From contig NC_060116.1 in NCBI RefSeq assembly GCF_021155765.1, forward strand, positions 14,835,084-14,899,083: DNA of 64,000 nucleotides. The letters are read 5' to 3'. Position numbers and translations under genes: made by a program. Source of the DNA: Diprion similis (taxonomy: Eukaryota; Arthropoda; Insecta; Hymenoptera; Diprionidae). The first letter of the stretch is position 1, and every line of letters begins with the position of its first letter. The notes beneath the pieces were generated by a model, which was given only the letters and a program-made list of their open reading frames with translations, did not search any database and had not been told where the DNA came from. Below, piece after piece: positions 52,401 to 63,993 of this stretch.

Positions 52401-54644
52401 GCCATTTGGTGTTTCTTAATCGTAACACTCCACATTGCTTCAGCCCGTGCCCACATGAGGTGAGAGCGACAAAAAACTCGGCAAGAAAAAAGAAACAGTT
52501 TCCGTCGGTTCCGGCCGTTCGTTGGTGCCTTGATTTAACCCGTGACATCAGAGCTAAAGCGGCGACCACACCCACGATAACCGGTAAGGAAGCCGGACGA
52601 CAAGAACGCGGAAGAGTAGCTTCGCCTAGCTGCAGCTCTATGAGATACTGGATCACATAAATCGCGATCGCGAGTAACCGCGTCGACAAGGTCTGCTGAA
52701 TAATTAATGAGCACTGGATCGCTTCGAATCCGCAAGAATTAACTCTGTGACGACCATGCTGCTGCTGCTGCTACTGCATCGGGTGCATTCGTTGATCGTT
52801 GGGAATCGCTGACGGGGTTCCAGCGGACATCAATAAATTCATCATCGATTCAAGTCAGCAGCAGCCTGCCATGCATGGAACGGCTCAAACGATTCTCAGA
52901 CAAATTCCTGCAGTCCACGATCGTTTATAGTGGGTACTTTACTCCTTTACGCTTACCAGGCAAGGATATCTGATAGCCACTTCGAATCTGGTCACCTCCC
53001 GCTGCGATCCACGGGATTTATCGCAGCGGGTGATTGAATCTGAGTTAATCTCTTATGTAAATATCTTCTCACAGCTTCGAGTCATGTATACGTGTGGCTC
53101 ATGAACGTGTCGTTTTAAGTTGGGATACATAAACCCTTGTTCAAATTGGGGACGAAAATATCTGAGCGAATTTTTCGTCACGAAAAAATTACTGCCGAAT
53201 ATTTGATCGATCTTTAATTATATATCTTGTATTTTAATTCGCACAGCGTATAAATTTCTGCCTCTTTTATGAGCGCAAATCGTCATTTACAATCGAAATC
53301 TGCAACTTGCAATTTTGAATTAAGAAAGTGATATATTTTTTATCGTTTGATCGTGTCTGCTGTGTCGAACGGATGATGAATCTCAAACTCGTGTCGAACA
53401 AGCAATTGCTCAATATTTTCAGGGATTACAAGTCGCGGATAAAGAGGCGGTCTCATTCATGGATTTAGATCTTAGTTTGTTGGGCTGTCTTAGTGACATA
53501 CTAATGCGAAGATTACGTTATTGTTCGCTAGACGCGCAATATTATTGCTCCGGATCGCAGCTTATACTCTGGTGCACTTTCTCATCTGGTTCATAGATCG
53601 CAACAACCAAATTACACGTATACAATAACCCGGTTCTACGTCGACATCACTTCAGCTTGTAAAGTTGCCTATCAAACATACAATTGTAGACTCCGTTGCA
53701 GCTGCTGCTCGACAAAGTAAGTTTGTGATGAAGATCAGCCGAGGCTGAGGAGAAATGGCTTGTGCCAAAAACCCACGGTGACATTTAACACCGTGTGAAA
53801 TATTCTGGAGATCCCACATGCTTCAATGTAGATGCGGAGTAGATAATCCTCATCTTTTGAACACACAAATTTTTCTTGTTTCGACACTTCCTGCCACTAA
53901 TTGCTATACCGCATTTCCTTTACTGTTCACAGGATGCAAGGATACTCGATGACGCAAATGCTGTTCACTATTCTGGTTATTATGCAATTCTAATCCTTAA
54001 GATAAGTTTCTACTTTAGCAGGCATTCATTTGAACTTGAAGGATAATATTGTGAAAATTGTATTTTATTGAGTTGTTAGTGTACATCAATTTCTCGTACT
54101 ACAGTATTGAACTGAAATTAATACCGGTAAACAGAAACCCTCGTCTTCCTGTTCAGCGTCATCAGTGCTTCGTGCATCATGGGTTTTGAAAACCTTGTTA
54201 GCTGAAACAGGTATGTGACCGGTCAATGGACGCTCGAGCAGCGTGCAAAGTGTTGCGATAAAAGTCACCCGTGCGAATCGCTTTTCTCCGCGTGCTACTG
54301 AAACAGTGAAATTCTTTCGAAACGTCGATGGCGTGTGTAATAAATGTTAAGAAAAAAATACATGTGAACAATTTTTATCGTAGTAATAATATCCAGTGAC
54401 TAGCTGGTCTCAAGCAAATCGGCGTCTTCCAAGCCTTCATCGTCGTTAGATCAAAAATTGCAATAGCAAAAAAAGCTCGGAAACCTGCCGGAAAAAATTC
54501 ATCCGCCTGCCGTTTTTGACGGGGATTCCTTATCTCCATGGCGCCAAAATCAAACCAGTTCCACGTGTCCGGTTTGAAGTGCGCCGTTCGCTATGGAGGA
54601 TCAAGTGAGGGAATTGTGCAGAGGCGAGAGCGCTTCTACGGAGA
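37416..54644. other. Large gene-poor stretch between genes B and C
   Basis: Apart from the weak two-exon model at 45571-46062 nothing coding is supported. It holds an 18-nt duplicated acceptor-like sequence (41140-41157 and 53417-53434), short inverted repeats (39503-39532, 50064-50086) and a few short CTG and GA runs. Long random-looking frames such as minus 52240-52689 show no domain. Confidence 0.4.
45571..46062 (+). CDS. Possible two-exon small secreted protein, unrecognised
   Basis: An ATG at 45571 opens 67 codons plus two bases to a possible donor AAG|GTGTAC at 45774. A strong acceptor (a long pyrimidine run ending tttttccag at 45869) starts an exon that stays open to a stop at 46062. 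Together they give about 131 residues with a 96-nt intron. The N-terminus is hydrophobic (TAIYSFLYCVTWTFEVFFF). No domain is recognised and the donor is not ideal, so this is a weak model. Confidence 0.15.
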
Positions 54645-54645
54645 A

Positions 54646-54699
54646 TGAGTGAGTGAGTGAGTGAGTGAGCGAGGGAGGGAAGCTTCTCCCCCCCCCCCC
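54646..54699. repeat. (TGAG)6 microsatellite followed by a C12 run
   Basis: TGAG units at 54646-54669, then GAGGGAGGGA and twelve C bases at 54688-54699, immediately before the gene C promoter. The purine and pyrimidine blocks could form non-B DNA. Confidence 0.8.
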
Positions 54700-54744
54700 T
54701 TCCCTCTTCGCAAGAAGAGGAGCTTTCCTGATTCCGAGCGTCGC

Positions 54745-54784
54745 TATAAAGCCGGTGAAAGCGGCCGGCGGCCCTCCAGACTCC
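54745..54784 (+). promoter_or_regulatory. Candidate core promoter of gene C
   Basis: TATAAA at 54745-54750 is followed about 33 nt later by CCAGACT, which fits the YYANWYY initiator pattern. No ATG occurs between this point and the start codon at 54949. A second TATA-like element (TTATAAAG) lies closer, near 54917, so the start site is uncertain. A TGAG microsatellite and a C-run sit just upstream. Confidence 0.45.
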
Positions 54785-54948
54785 CGTATAGCCTGACAGC
54801 GGTAGGAACTCTGTCGACTTTTAGAATCAGATTCACAGGCGGGCCAGTAGTCTCGAGTATTCTCACTCCGCAGTTTACCTCAAACCCAATTTCGTATTCG
54901 CGAAAATATTGCACGGTTATAAAGAGTTCAACACCTGCCCACGTGACC

Positions 54949-55039
54949 ATGACACCGAAGACCGCCTTCGCGATCATCACTGGACTCCTCGTGGCGACCC
55001 AAGTTCTCGGATATCCACCGCAGGATCGACTCATGCCAG
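54949..55039 (+). CDS. Gene C, first coding exon: secreted protein signal peptide
   Basis: The ATG is in good context (gaccATGA) and is the first one after the predicted promoter. It opens 30 codons plus one base: a typical signal peptide (TAFAIITGLLVATQVLG) followed by YPPQDRLMP. A donor G|GTATGT follows at 55040, and base composition drops abruptly to AT-rich there, as at an exon-intron edge. The exon ends in phase 1. Later exons were not identified. An acceptor at 55128 (ttcgacag) would give an 89-nt intron but a stop after 9 further codons, while read-through without splicing gives an 81-residue protein with four mature cysteines. It may be a third member of the gene A/B family or an unrelated secreted peptide; no family block is visible in this exon. 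Confidence 0.55.
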
Positions 55040-57655
55040 GTATGTGCAAATCTGTTTACCAAAGTCACTGTAAAACGGTGAAAAAATTTATTGCGGGTGA
55101 ATATTTTTGGGAAATTTTCATTCGACAGAAATGCCTCAACGGCGGCTCGAAACATGAAATATCATGCAAAAATTACTATTTTCTAATTTGAGAATGACCT
55201 ACTTTTAAGAAGTTTAGTTTCCTAGCTTATTGGAGCTAATTTTTCGAAACAGAGATGTTTTCCTGAAAATACATTGCTACGTTAACGTTACTAACTTTAA
55301 GCTTATAAATAATTCAAACCACTCGAAAATATGTCGCTTGAAAAAATTCATCGAGGAATCAGGATCGATTTTGATATCTCCATGTGCGAAATTTGTTTTT
55401 ATAAAATTTAACAAGGTGTCTTGTTTGAAAACTATTCTGACGAGGAAAACCGGCTTTTATAAAATTTATTAAAACATGTCTAAGAGCATATCAGTGTTAG
55501 CCTGATAAATTTTGCTAATAATTTACGTGTTTCAATAAAAATTCATTCTCTTGATATCGTGAAAGTGTCGAATACTTGCGCTACTTCCCAGTTAAACTTC
55601 GAGGATATACATACTAAATTTTATAGAAACCTGGTAGCGGAAACTCGGTATCCAATTAATTGTACCTAATTCACACCGTGCCGTCAAGCATTGATCGGTA
55701 TCTATTGTAAAAGTAACGAACAACTCTTGAAATATAATTAAATTGGTAAAACAAATTATGGTTTCAAGCCGGTCTATTTCCTGTTACGTCTTCCCGTAGC
55801 TCTGGTGAATGTAAGTGAAGAGATTTAATGCGTGAGGTTGTATCTCACGTCGATTCACGTCCGTAACCTGCAGCGTCGTGATTATACGTATTTCCGCGGT
55901 TGTTGTTATTGTAATTGTCCGTAACTTAATAACAGCAATGCTCTTTCTGCCTGCCAACGGTTACTCGCGAAGCCCCTCATCCCCGAGTCTTGCAACGGAG
56001 AGTATTAAAATGCACTTCCGCGTTCATAGATTGCAAAAGTAAGAGTTATAACGCCCGAAAGGGTGACTGAAAAACTGTACTTTTTGCAGCAATCTTTTCA
56101 ACAGCTGATCGCAGCATTTTCATTGCCGTTATGCCGACTTGCTATAGTCTGGCGAGTTTGAATTCCCACTATCACCGGAATAACGAAATCCCGTGAAATT
56201 CCGCAGAAACTAAAAGGTGTTTATGAAATCCAGCGAAACCTTGACTCGGCTTTAATCACCTCTACGCGTGCTAGTTATTGGACTTGAAGTTTCTCTTGTG
56301 TAGAGGTGCAGCATACTGTGCAGCGCTAAACACAGTTCAACAGCGCAAAAGAGACACGGGTTATGCTATTGCCCACCACAACGTGTTAAGTCACGTGCGA
56401 CACGTGACTGCATCCTCTGCACGTGACTATCCTGCAGACTCGGAACTCGAGACTGCAGTACTCCGCAAAACGCACGTGCGTTTCTTCAGTGCTTCGTAAT
56501 GCTCGTCAGACACGCATTCTCGCGTCATTTTTCTCCGAAAAAAATTGTCTATTCTGCATCGATTTTCATTTCGTCATAGTATTACATTTAGATCAAGTTA
56601 ATCCAAAATTTATCAACTTTTTTTTATTCAAACACACAATTTGATCAATTCGGAACCATGAATATTGAAAAAAATTTTGTCTCTTATACTCTATGAACTG
56701 AGTTTCGATCAAATCTAGTTCTTCTTCTAGTCCTGCTTCATGCCTGAGTATTCGCGCATTAATATGTCAGTGATGAAAACTTGCGAACGGTTCAAAAGAC
56801 CGATCGTCAAAAATGCTATCTCCACCTGCCTACGTCCATTGAAATGCAAAATATTCCGGTTGTCTAAACCGAAATGGGGACACGGTCAGAAATCGGTAAG
56901 CCCGTGTAATATCTCGACGGTTGGTTTAATATTGTACGCGTATACACAGAACCGAGATCCTTTTGTGACAAAAATAACCCAGCACGACACGTTAGGTCAG
57001 AGTAGTAGCGACTGGGTGGATAATTGTGTGACATTCAGTGGTTTGGCGAGTCGAAAATCGAGTATCGCGTTACTGTCAACGAAGACAATGATATTAACGA
57101 GGTCAAGAGTCGGGAGTCAGTCTGGAGAAAAATTTACCAGAGTGTAAAACAAACATTGTGATAAAAAGTGGAAAAATCAATATGAAGAGGTGAGTATCAA
57201 GCGATTCTGAAGTCCCACTTGAAGGTGTTTGTTCGCACGCTCGTTCCTCCCGCGTTGGCCTCGATGCCACGGTATCTCTTTGCAATTCGAGTAGACATTT
57301 TGACTTGTAAAATTGAAATCAACGCCGTATCATACCAGGTATTAAATTCCATCGTTCTCAGAGCGCGATGCTTGGCCTTTGACACAAGGTGCCTGATTGT
57401 GAGCGATTTTCGTCCCTGGTGATCGAGGCCGCAGCCACTTCCTGTGTACCGGTGATCGGGTCCATGGGGAATTGCGCGTTCTGAGTACAGACCGTGAATG
57501 AAAACTCTGTATCAATACCCGCGGTCGGATTGACATTAATTAAGGTTTTCTACCCGCGCGCAGTTCCTGCAACCGCGTAGAAAGTTGACGGTTAAATCAA
57601 TAACTGGCATATGCGTGCGTTAGAGGTGCTTTAATCCGTTAAATATCATCGACTA

Positions 57656-58030
57656 TTACCGGCAATAAAATGTAGGTATATGAGTTACGTTGTACTCAGG
57701 TGCAGGACACATTAAACGAGGGCAAGAATCACGTGGAGTTATATTCATTGCTGGCCCCCGCATATCGAAAGGCACATTCATACGTAGGTTGATAAGCTGC
57801 GGTCTAATCAATACGAAGAATGTTAAATTAGACGTTAGAAACGCGCACGCCCAGTTGTAATAAACTCTACGGGTGAAACAAGTTTCATTGTCTCCTGGGA
57901 TGCAATCGAACTGACTCCACAATTTCTTCAACATGCCTGTCGTTAATTGACTAACCGTTTTCTTTTTCCTTTTTTCCCTCTCATTTTGTAATGCCCATTT
58001 CTCGCTGTTATAAATTCCATCCGAGTGCAT
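57656..58030 (-). CDS. Open frame with several sequons and cysteines, unrecognised
   Basis: A 124-residue minus-strand frame starts at ATG 58030. It contains four N-glycosylation sequons (NET, NLT, NIT, NVT) and six cysteines, including DSCPRLMCPAPEYN. It has no signal peptide of its own, so it would need an upstream exon, and a GTAATA donor-like site overlaps its stop codon. The composition is suggestive of an extracellular domain but nothing is recognised and chance is likely. Confidence 0.12.
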   Translation of the reverse strand: MHSDGIYNSEKWALQNEREKRKKKTVSQLTTGMLKKLWSQFDCIPGDNETCFTRRVYYNWACAFLTSNLTFFVLIRPQLINLRMNVPFDMRGPAMNITPRDSCPRLMCPAPEYNVTHIPTFYCR

Positions 58031-58118
58031 TTTTACACCCGTTTACCTGTAGGTAACTACCTGCACGCTCACATGCACCCGCGTTCAGGTTGTAATTTTT
58101 TTTCTCCTCTCCCTCTCT

Positions 58119-58218
58119 TCAAATATATATATAGTAGTACATGTATATATAAATTCCCTGTCAGCTATTTGCACCGTTAGATATACGTATACATATATAT
58201 ATATACACACACACATCC
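58119..58218. repeat. Cluster of TA/TACA/CA simple repeats
   Basis: Two alternating TA tracts, the second grading into CACACA. The minus-strand open frame over it is repeat-derived. Confidence 0.75.
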
Positions 58219-58289
58219 TATGTACATACATAATATAAATGCAACGCATGACTTTCATTTGCTCAATCGATGCGATATCCGATCTCGAA

Positions 58290-58313
58290 CGATCGATCGA
58301 TCGATCGATCGAT
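58290..58313. repeat. (CGAT)6 microsatellite
   Basis: Six CGAT units. The repeat is self-complementary, so it forms a palindrome on either strand. Confidence 0.85.
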
Positions 58314-59537
58314 TCACGGTACGTCAAGGAATAAAAAATTATTCCGAATGAATTTCGAACCTGATAGGTATTTCCTCCGCCTCCTTGCAGCTAGCGCACA
58401 GTGCCAGCGATTTATATTCGGAATCTAATCTCGGTTCTGAACCCGATCTAACGATGCAGTGACAAATATATCCAAAGCGAATGCCCTTAGATGGGAAACG
58501 CAATTATTCAGCTATCGGAGGAACATTAAACCTGCACCTCGATCTTTATAAAACTGTGGCTAAAGCGCAAGGCTCGGTCACCTGTCGCAGATAAATCAAT
58601 TGTTGTTTAAGACCGCTCAAGCCTCGATCGCTGCCACAAGAACCGCATTCCGTGACCACCGAACGCCAAGCATTTTATACCCGCACCTTCAAACTCCTGC
58701 GCACATAGTCGCACAACAACGATCCGTAATAATTACTCATTAGAATCATGCTGCAATCAAACCATGCGCACACGTGCGATGCATTGAATGCCGGCTTTCC
58801 TCAATATCAATCCTCAACTTCGTTAGACCGACATTTCTTACACAATTTTTTTATCCCCATATATATTTCATCAAGCTCAATTTATGCTATTAAGATTTTA
58901 CTTTATCATAATCTGCAATAGTTCACGTGACTAGATGCGATTATTTCATTGAATGTATTGCAAAATTTAGGATGAAATCGCCTGATTTTTTTATTTATTA
59001 TACGGGGATTATAATACAGACTTATGAAGTGAAAGTTTTTTGGAAAATCCTCTCGACAATTTTTGGGTTCTCAGAAATTACATCGGTTCTTATTTTACCC
59101 ACGAATATTGTCAATAACCAAAGAGCGCAACACGACGTCAGAGTATCTTATACTCATGACTCAGGATTACCTGCGGCGCACTCGCAATAATCAGTCATTC
59201 GTGCATGTCGAATTCTGTCCATTTGATTTTCTTTCAACGGTAAAAATGAATAATAATAGTCGATCATTCTCGTCCGTGACAATTCTCGACGTCTTGTCGA
59301 TGGAAAAAAGGAATCTGAATAATTCAATTCTCAATACGAGAATCGGTAAAAAGTGGAGGCATCGATTCAGGGGTCAGTTTCTTGTCGCCGTGCATGAATT
59401 CCCACAATGAACTGACAAAAAGTATCGATTCGATGCCAGAGTGCAAGAAACCAGGCTTGCATAACTTGAACGTAATGCCGAATATTCCGTAATCGTTTTG
59501 CAAAAAGCATCTCGTCCGCAAACACGCGACCTGCGGA

Positions 59538-59582
59538 TACACGTGACGGCGCTCCTACGTCGTCGGCAGGCCGTCACGTGTA
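59538..59582. repeat. Perfect 13-bp inverted repeat containing two CACGTG boxes
   Basis: TACACGTGACGGC (59538-59550) and GCCGTCACGTGTA (59570-59582) flank a 19-nt loop. Each arm carries a CACGTG E-box. It sits in a GC-richer patch. Confidence 0.7.
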
Positions 59583-59754
59583 GCTAATGCAGTTGTAAAC
59601 TGCAAGCAGCCGAGTAAATCTTACGCCGTGATGCAGCAGCCTGCGTTCCTGGACCTGACCGCCAGTCTAAGAGTATCGAATGCCCTCCTTCGACACCGTC
59701 GTCTGCTGCACGTGAACGCGATGCATGCGACCTACGACGATCGGCCGACTAAGA

Positions 59755-59772
59755 CTATATATATATATATAT
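59755..59772. repeat. (TA)n microsatellite
   Basis: Alternating TA run inside an otherwise unremarkable open frame, which argues against that frame being coding. Confidence 0.75.
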
Positions 59773-60548
59773 GTCTTAAAAGTGCAGCGGTGATCGTTGA
59801 CGCGATTGTTATTCCCTTGCAGCCGGTATCAGGGTATCAACTTAATTACACCCTGAATGCGTATTAGGTGAATGCAATTAGTAAGGTCGAATACTCGAGA
59901 CCTCGTTGAGAATGTAAAGAAACCTGATATTTTAACATTTGCGCTGATATTTTACTTGACTTTTCGATTTATATTGCAAGCGCGATTACGGATAGAAGAG
60001 TTGGCGAATTGTGGAAACAATTACCGTGGGAATGATGATTGAAATAATTGCAAGAAGAGTAATTGTATTGAAAAGGTCGTTTCTGCATCCCCCGAACACA
60101 TATATATATATATGCAATAATACCGTGGATATCTACAATAAAATATCGAAGTCAGCAAAGCCGATATAATGAAGCTCGGAGGGCAAAGCGTGAATTTCGC
60201 AATGCGCGAAACCTATAGGCTGCAAATTGCAAAGATCGAGCGGCGGGGATTTGCTGAACATTTGGCCTCGACGTCGTTTAAAATTAACAACTGGCTGTGC
60301 GAGTGCAGCGGTTTAAGGTGAATTTTAACAAACATAAACATCGTTGGAGGAGTCAAGTAGCTACGAATGATCGCATTAGAGTTGGCGAAAGTAGTCGGCG
60401 AGTTGTTCGCCGGTTTGGACGCTGTTAATTGACGCTTGAGGTGAAACATAACGCGCGATAGGCGCCTGGCTACCTGCAGTGTAACAGAACTAAAACGTGC
60501 GAGGCGAATGAGATTGATAGCAAGAACTCACAGAAGACTTTAGCTATA

Positions 60549-60743
60549 ATGCAGTTTGTAATATCACCTGCGGATCGACGTTGCGCCCGTGCAATTCTGC
60601 GAGCGAAAGAGCCGATTGCACCAATGCAAATGAATCACCCCGGCCGAGCTTTGCGCATTATCCGAGACCCCGTTGATCTAGTCATCCTTGAACGAAAGGA
60701 TCTGGACGAGTCACGTACGTATGCAGGCAACTGTGCAGTTTAA
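60549..60743 (+). CDS. Short charged open frame, possible exon
   Basis: ATG at 60549 opens 64 codons of balanced, charged composition (DPVDLVILERKDLDESR) with a possible GTACGT donor near 60715. Its GC content is higher than its surroundings. No family is recognised, and no family block of genes A and B is present, so it cannot be joined to gene C on present evidence. Confidence 0.15.
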   Translation: MQFVISPADRRCARAILRAKEPIAPMQMNHPGRALRIIRDPVDLVILERKDLDESRTYAGNCAV

Positions 60744-61757
60744 TCGAGACAAAGAATTGCGATTTATGCACTCCCGGTGTCTTTAGTTAACATCTCGCTT
60801 CTGTTTCCTGGAGGTTCTGGAACACTGGGTCAAAACTTACTCGAATTCCAGGTATTTTGCACTTTGCGAATTAGGGAATAGCGATTCCGTGCTATTCCTC
60901 GCTTTTTATAGCCTGTTTATTACTTAGCGCCTCAAGCGCCGTCATTTGAACCAACTACTTGTGTACGCAACTCGAGCACAAAAACGTTTAATAGTTAATT
61001 GCGAAACGGGTGCAGCCAAAGGTTCTAACCCGCCAAATGAGTCGCTGTTTTTACCTATTTTCAGCCATTTACATTTATTCCGAAATACTATACCGCCGAC
61101 TTTTTAGAATTTATGTGAAGTATGTAATTGTGCCTGTTTCTACCAAAATTTTGAACAGTTTTTTGCTTCGGGCTTGGAAAGAGAATCGTAAAGTTACCTG
61201 GATTATGACGTTATTTGAATAGCATCGTAAAAACGTCGCACAGACCATAATTCTTTACGAAAAATTAAAGCGCATCGAGTATTATTGACAAACGTACTGT
61301 AACATAACCATCGCTGTTCGTCATTATGACGCAATGTTTTATCGAAAAGCGTGGGTTTATTTTGTAGCGAAAATTCTGTGCAACGAAGGTAGAAGAGTAT
61401 AAGTAAAAAGGTTTGTCTGTTTGAGTGTAAAAGGCTGGACTGAGGAGTAAATTCTACTACTAAAACGAACGAGGACAATAAATATTTTCGAAACGACTTA
61501 CCTACGGCCTTAGGTTTTATAATCTGGCGCATTGCGTTCGCACGGCGAGTTTTAGGGGCCGTTAAATGGAATCGAGGTGGTGATAATTGCAGCCTTTGCG
61601 AAACGCAACAGCCTGGATCAGGCTGAAAGGAGTCAAAAATTTATTATCCTGCTCGCCGACATTCCTCCGCGGCGCTATCACCATATATGAGTTTATTATT
61701 ATGGCGTATAAGAGGAATAAAACACAATGAGCCTCGGGTTAGCCGAGAAGCCAACGG

Positions 61758-61787
61758 GTTAAAGTTAAAGTTAAAGTTAAAGTTAAA
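61758..61787. repeat. (GTTAAA)5 tandem repeat
   Basis: Five perfect hexamer units. The unit is not the insect telomeric TTAGG. Confidence 0.9.
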
Positions 61788-63257
61788 CAACGCATACCTA
61801 GAAGCTAGACGGTAAAATATCTCGTATCAACCGACTCACGCATTTGCAGATGTGTGCCATTCGAATGGCCATATAACGCGTGCTCGGTAGCTTGCAGCCG
61901 ACTATTTATCCTCAGAAATACACTTCGGTCCATGTCCCTGATGCAGCTTAAGTGCGAGCGTGTGAAGGACTTCTGTCGTTTAATGGAATTTTTATTTCTT
62001 CATTCTAAACTTCAGATTTGGTTATACAGCGATTTAATTACCCTCGAGACAATTGCAACATCGCAAACATCGCGGAATTATCAACACTCACCGCGAATTT
62101 TAGTGAGAATAAAAAAACTGAAATTTTCGAGTGATAAAAGGACCGGAATAATTATCGGATTTTCATACACGCCACAATCTTATTCATAAAATTTATATAG
62201 AAACTATAGAAAGTCGAAATACAGAAAGGTCACAACATGGAATGGCAAAATCGAAAATTTGTAGACGATTCTACAGTTCGGCGTTCTACGTTCTGACCTT
62301 TTTATTCTTCCACTTCTCCATCCTTTTACTTTAAACATTTTCAAATTCTACAAATTCAGTATGGATCTTGCTATATTTTGACCCCCAAAAATTCCGTCGC
62401 CTCATAAATTTCATTCGATACGTTAAAGCGATTCTTCAACTGCCTCCAACGAAATATTTCGATCTTATATTAATACGTGATTAAAAACTGAGTGATAAAT
62501 TCTGGAATGAAATAAAATTTATTCATCGATGTAGAAAAATACTTGTATGGTCTGAGATTCGTCTCGACCATTAATTTTATCGCGTGTTGAGCAACCGCTA
62601 ATCGCGTTCCGCTTCTGTATAATATGATACCCAACAGTAGGATACACGAGTAAATCCTGAAGTAACGATCGATTACAAACAGCAGACATATCGAATGAGA
62701 TTAGATTGCGAGAAAAAAAAAATCAGAACAAGAGAACACTTTGCCTTCATTTCTGTTCCGGTAATAAAAGGACGTCTTAACTAACGCTTGTTGTTACCAC
62801 GAATATAAATGTTAAGGAACGGTAATGTTTTTTAATTACCACGTTGACCGTTTTGTAACGATATAATGATAATAATGATAGCTGCTTTTTCTCTTTATGC
62901 AGTTATTTTAGCTGTAGGGACATGAATTATATTTAGCTCATGTTTTATTCTATAAGTATATACACATTTTAAGCGAGCTGTGGACTGGTTCTTTTTTTTC
63001 ATCTAATTTCATCAACTAGTTTGTTAAGATTCATAGAATTTCTCCAGCAGTTTTCTGTGTCCTGTGCAATTGCGATACTTATTTATGAAGAATTTAACGT
63101 TTCATTACACGGGTTATAGCGATGTGGATTAAAAACCGCGTTACATATCGGCTGGGAACACCTGTTGATTGAATATCCAACTTGACGTGTATACATTTGA
63201 CAAGATCATGTTATTTCAAAGAGATATTCGTTATAAGTGAAACTCGATATGCCGGCC

Positions 63258-63258
<1 letters not shown>

Positions 63259-63294
<36 letters not shown>
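63259..63294. repeat. (CTG)12 trinucleotide repeat
   Basis: Twelve perfect CTG units. An ATG at 63250 would translate it as poly-alanine within a frame of about 25 codons, too short to call a gene. Confidence 0.9.
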
Positions 63295-63295
<1 letters not shown>

Positions 63296-63712
63296 ATTTG
63301 CGCAATCAAATAATAGACAAAGCTAGACAATACAGTGCGAGTATGCGTGTATGCTTATATTTCGTGCCATATATGCATGGATACGTGTAACGAAAAATAA
63401 TTGCTGTATACGCGGTTTTTAATGAGTGGCCAGTCGCTTTGCCGTATCGTTCTTGTAACGTATCGTGGCACCTGCATATAAGCTGAATTACAGACGAAAA
63501 ACCTTCACCTAATATTCACCGAAATAATTTCGAGACACAAGTGTTGGTTTAGAATGTGTCGGGGAGGAAAAAAAAATAAACAAACAAAACAAAAAAGTCG
63601 GACGACAGGAAAAAAAGTGATAATTATTTTGTTAACTCGTGCATAAAACCGTGAACGATTTTTTTATCATTCGTTTCTCGATCAAACATGAGACGTGTGT
63701 AGAACTGTATAG

Positions 63713-63993
63713 TATATAAGGCCGGTCGTTTCGTCGCCTGGAATTGAAAAATAAAAACAGTGTAAATGATTAACTTGTTACACGTCAAGTCGATAATTGC
63801 AACGAAACTATTATTTCAAACTTTCATTATTCGACAACCGCTCACGGTGCAAAAAATTTCCGGCAATCTAGGAGCCGCGGCTATCAGAGATTTGAGTAAT
63901 CGCGAGATCCTGGCAAAAAAAGTTTTCAAAAAAATTCCCATCTCTAACCGCAATTTGAATTCACTCGTTTATATCAGGCTTCTACTTCGATAA
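63713..63993 (+). CDS. TATA-preceded 75-codon open frame at the window edge
   Basis: TATATAAG at 63713-63720 precedes an ATG at 63766 that opens 75 codons to a stop at 63993. The product is basic and hydrophobic (VKSIIATKLLFQTFIIRQ) with no clear signal peptide. No initiator match lies at the right distance from the TATA. It could be the first exon of a gene continuing beyond the window or chance. Confidence 0.15.

Larger units (their letters stand above)
55040..63712. other. Downstream of gene C exon 1: intronic or intergenic
   Basis: No exon carrying an LPKLH, LCEVE or final-helix block of genes A and B was seen here. Strong acceptor-like sites (for example ttttgcag at 56094 and cttctag near 56730) lead into frames that close quickly in the phase gene C needs. 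The simple repeats and weak frames are listed separately. Confidence 0.4.

Noticed and set aside
52240..52689. 149-codon minus-strand frame with a hydrophobic start
   Set aside because: Begins with TTG, lacks an ATG at a sensible place, and shows no domain.
56095..56215. Second exon for gene C after the ttttgcag acceptor
   Set aside because: In the required phase it adds only about 36 residues without any family block before a stop; not strong enough to join to gene C.
61758..61787. Possible interstitial telomere repeat
   Set aside because: The unit is GTTAAA, not the insect TTAGG.
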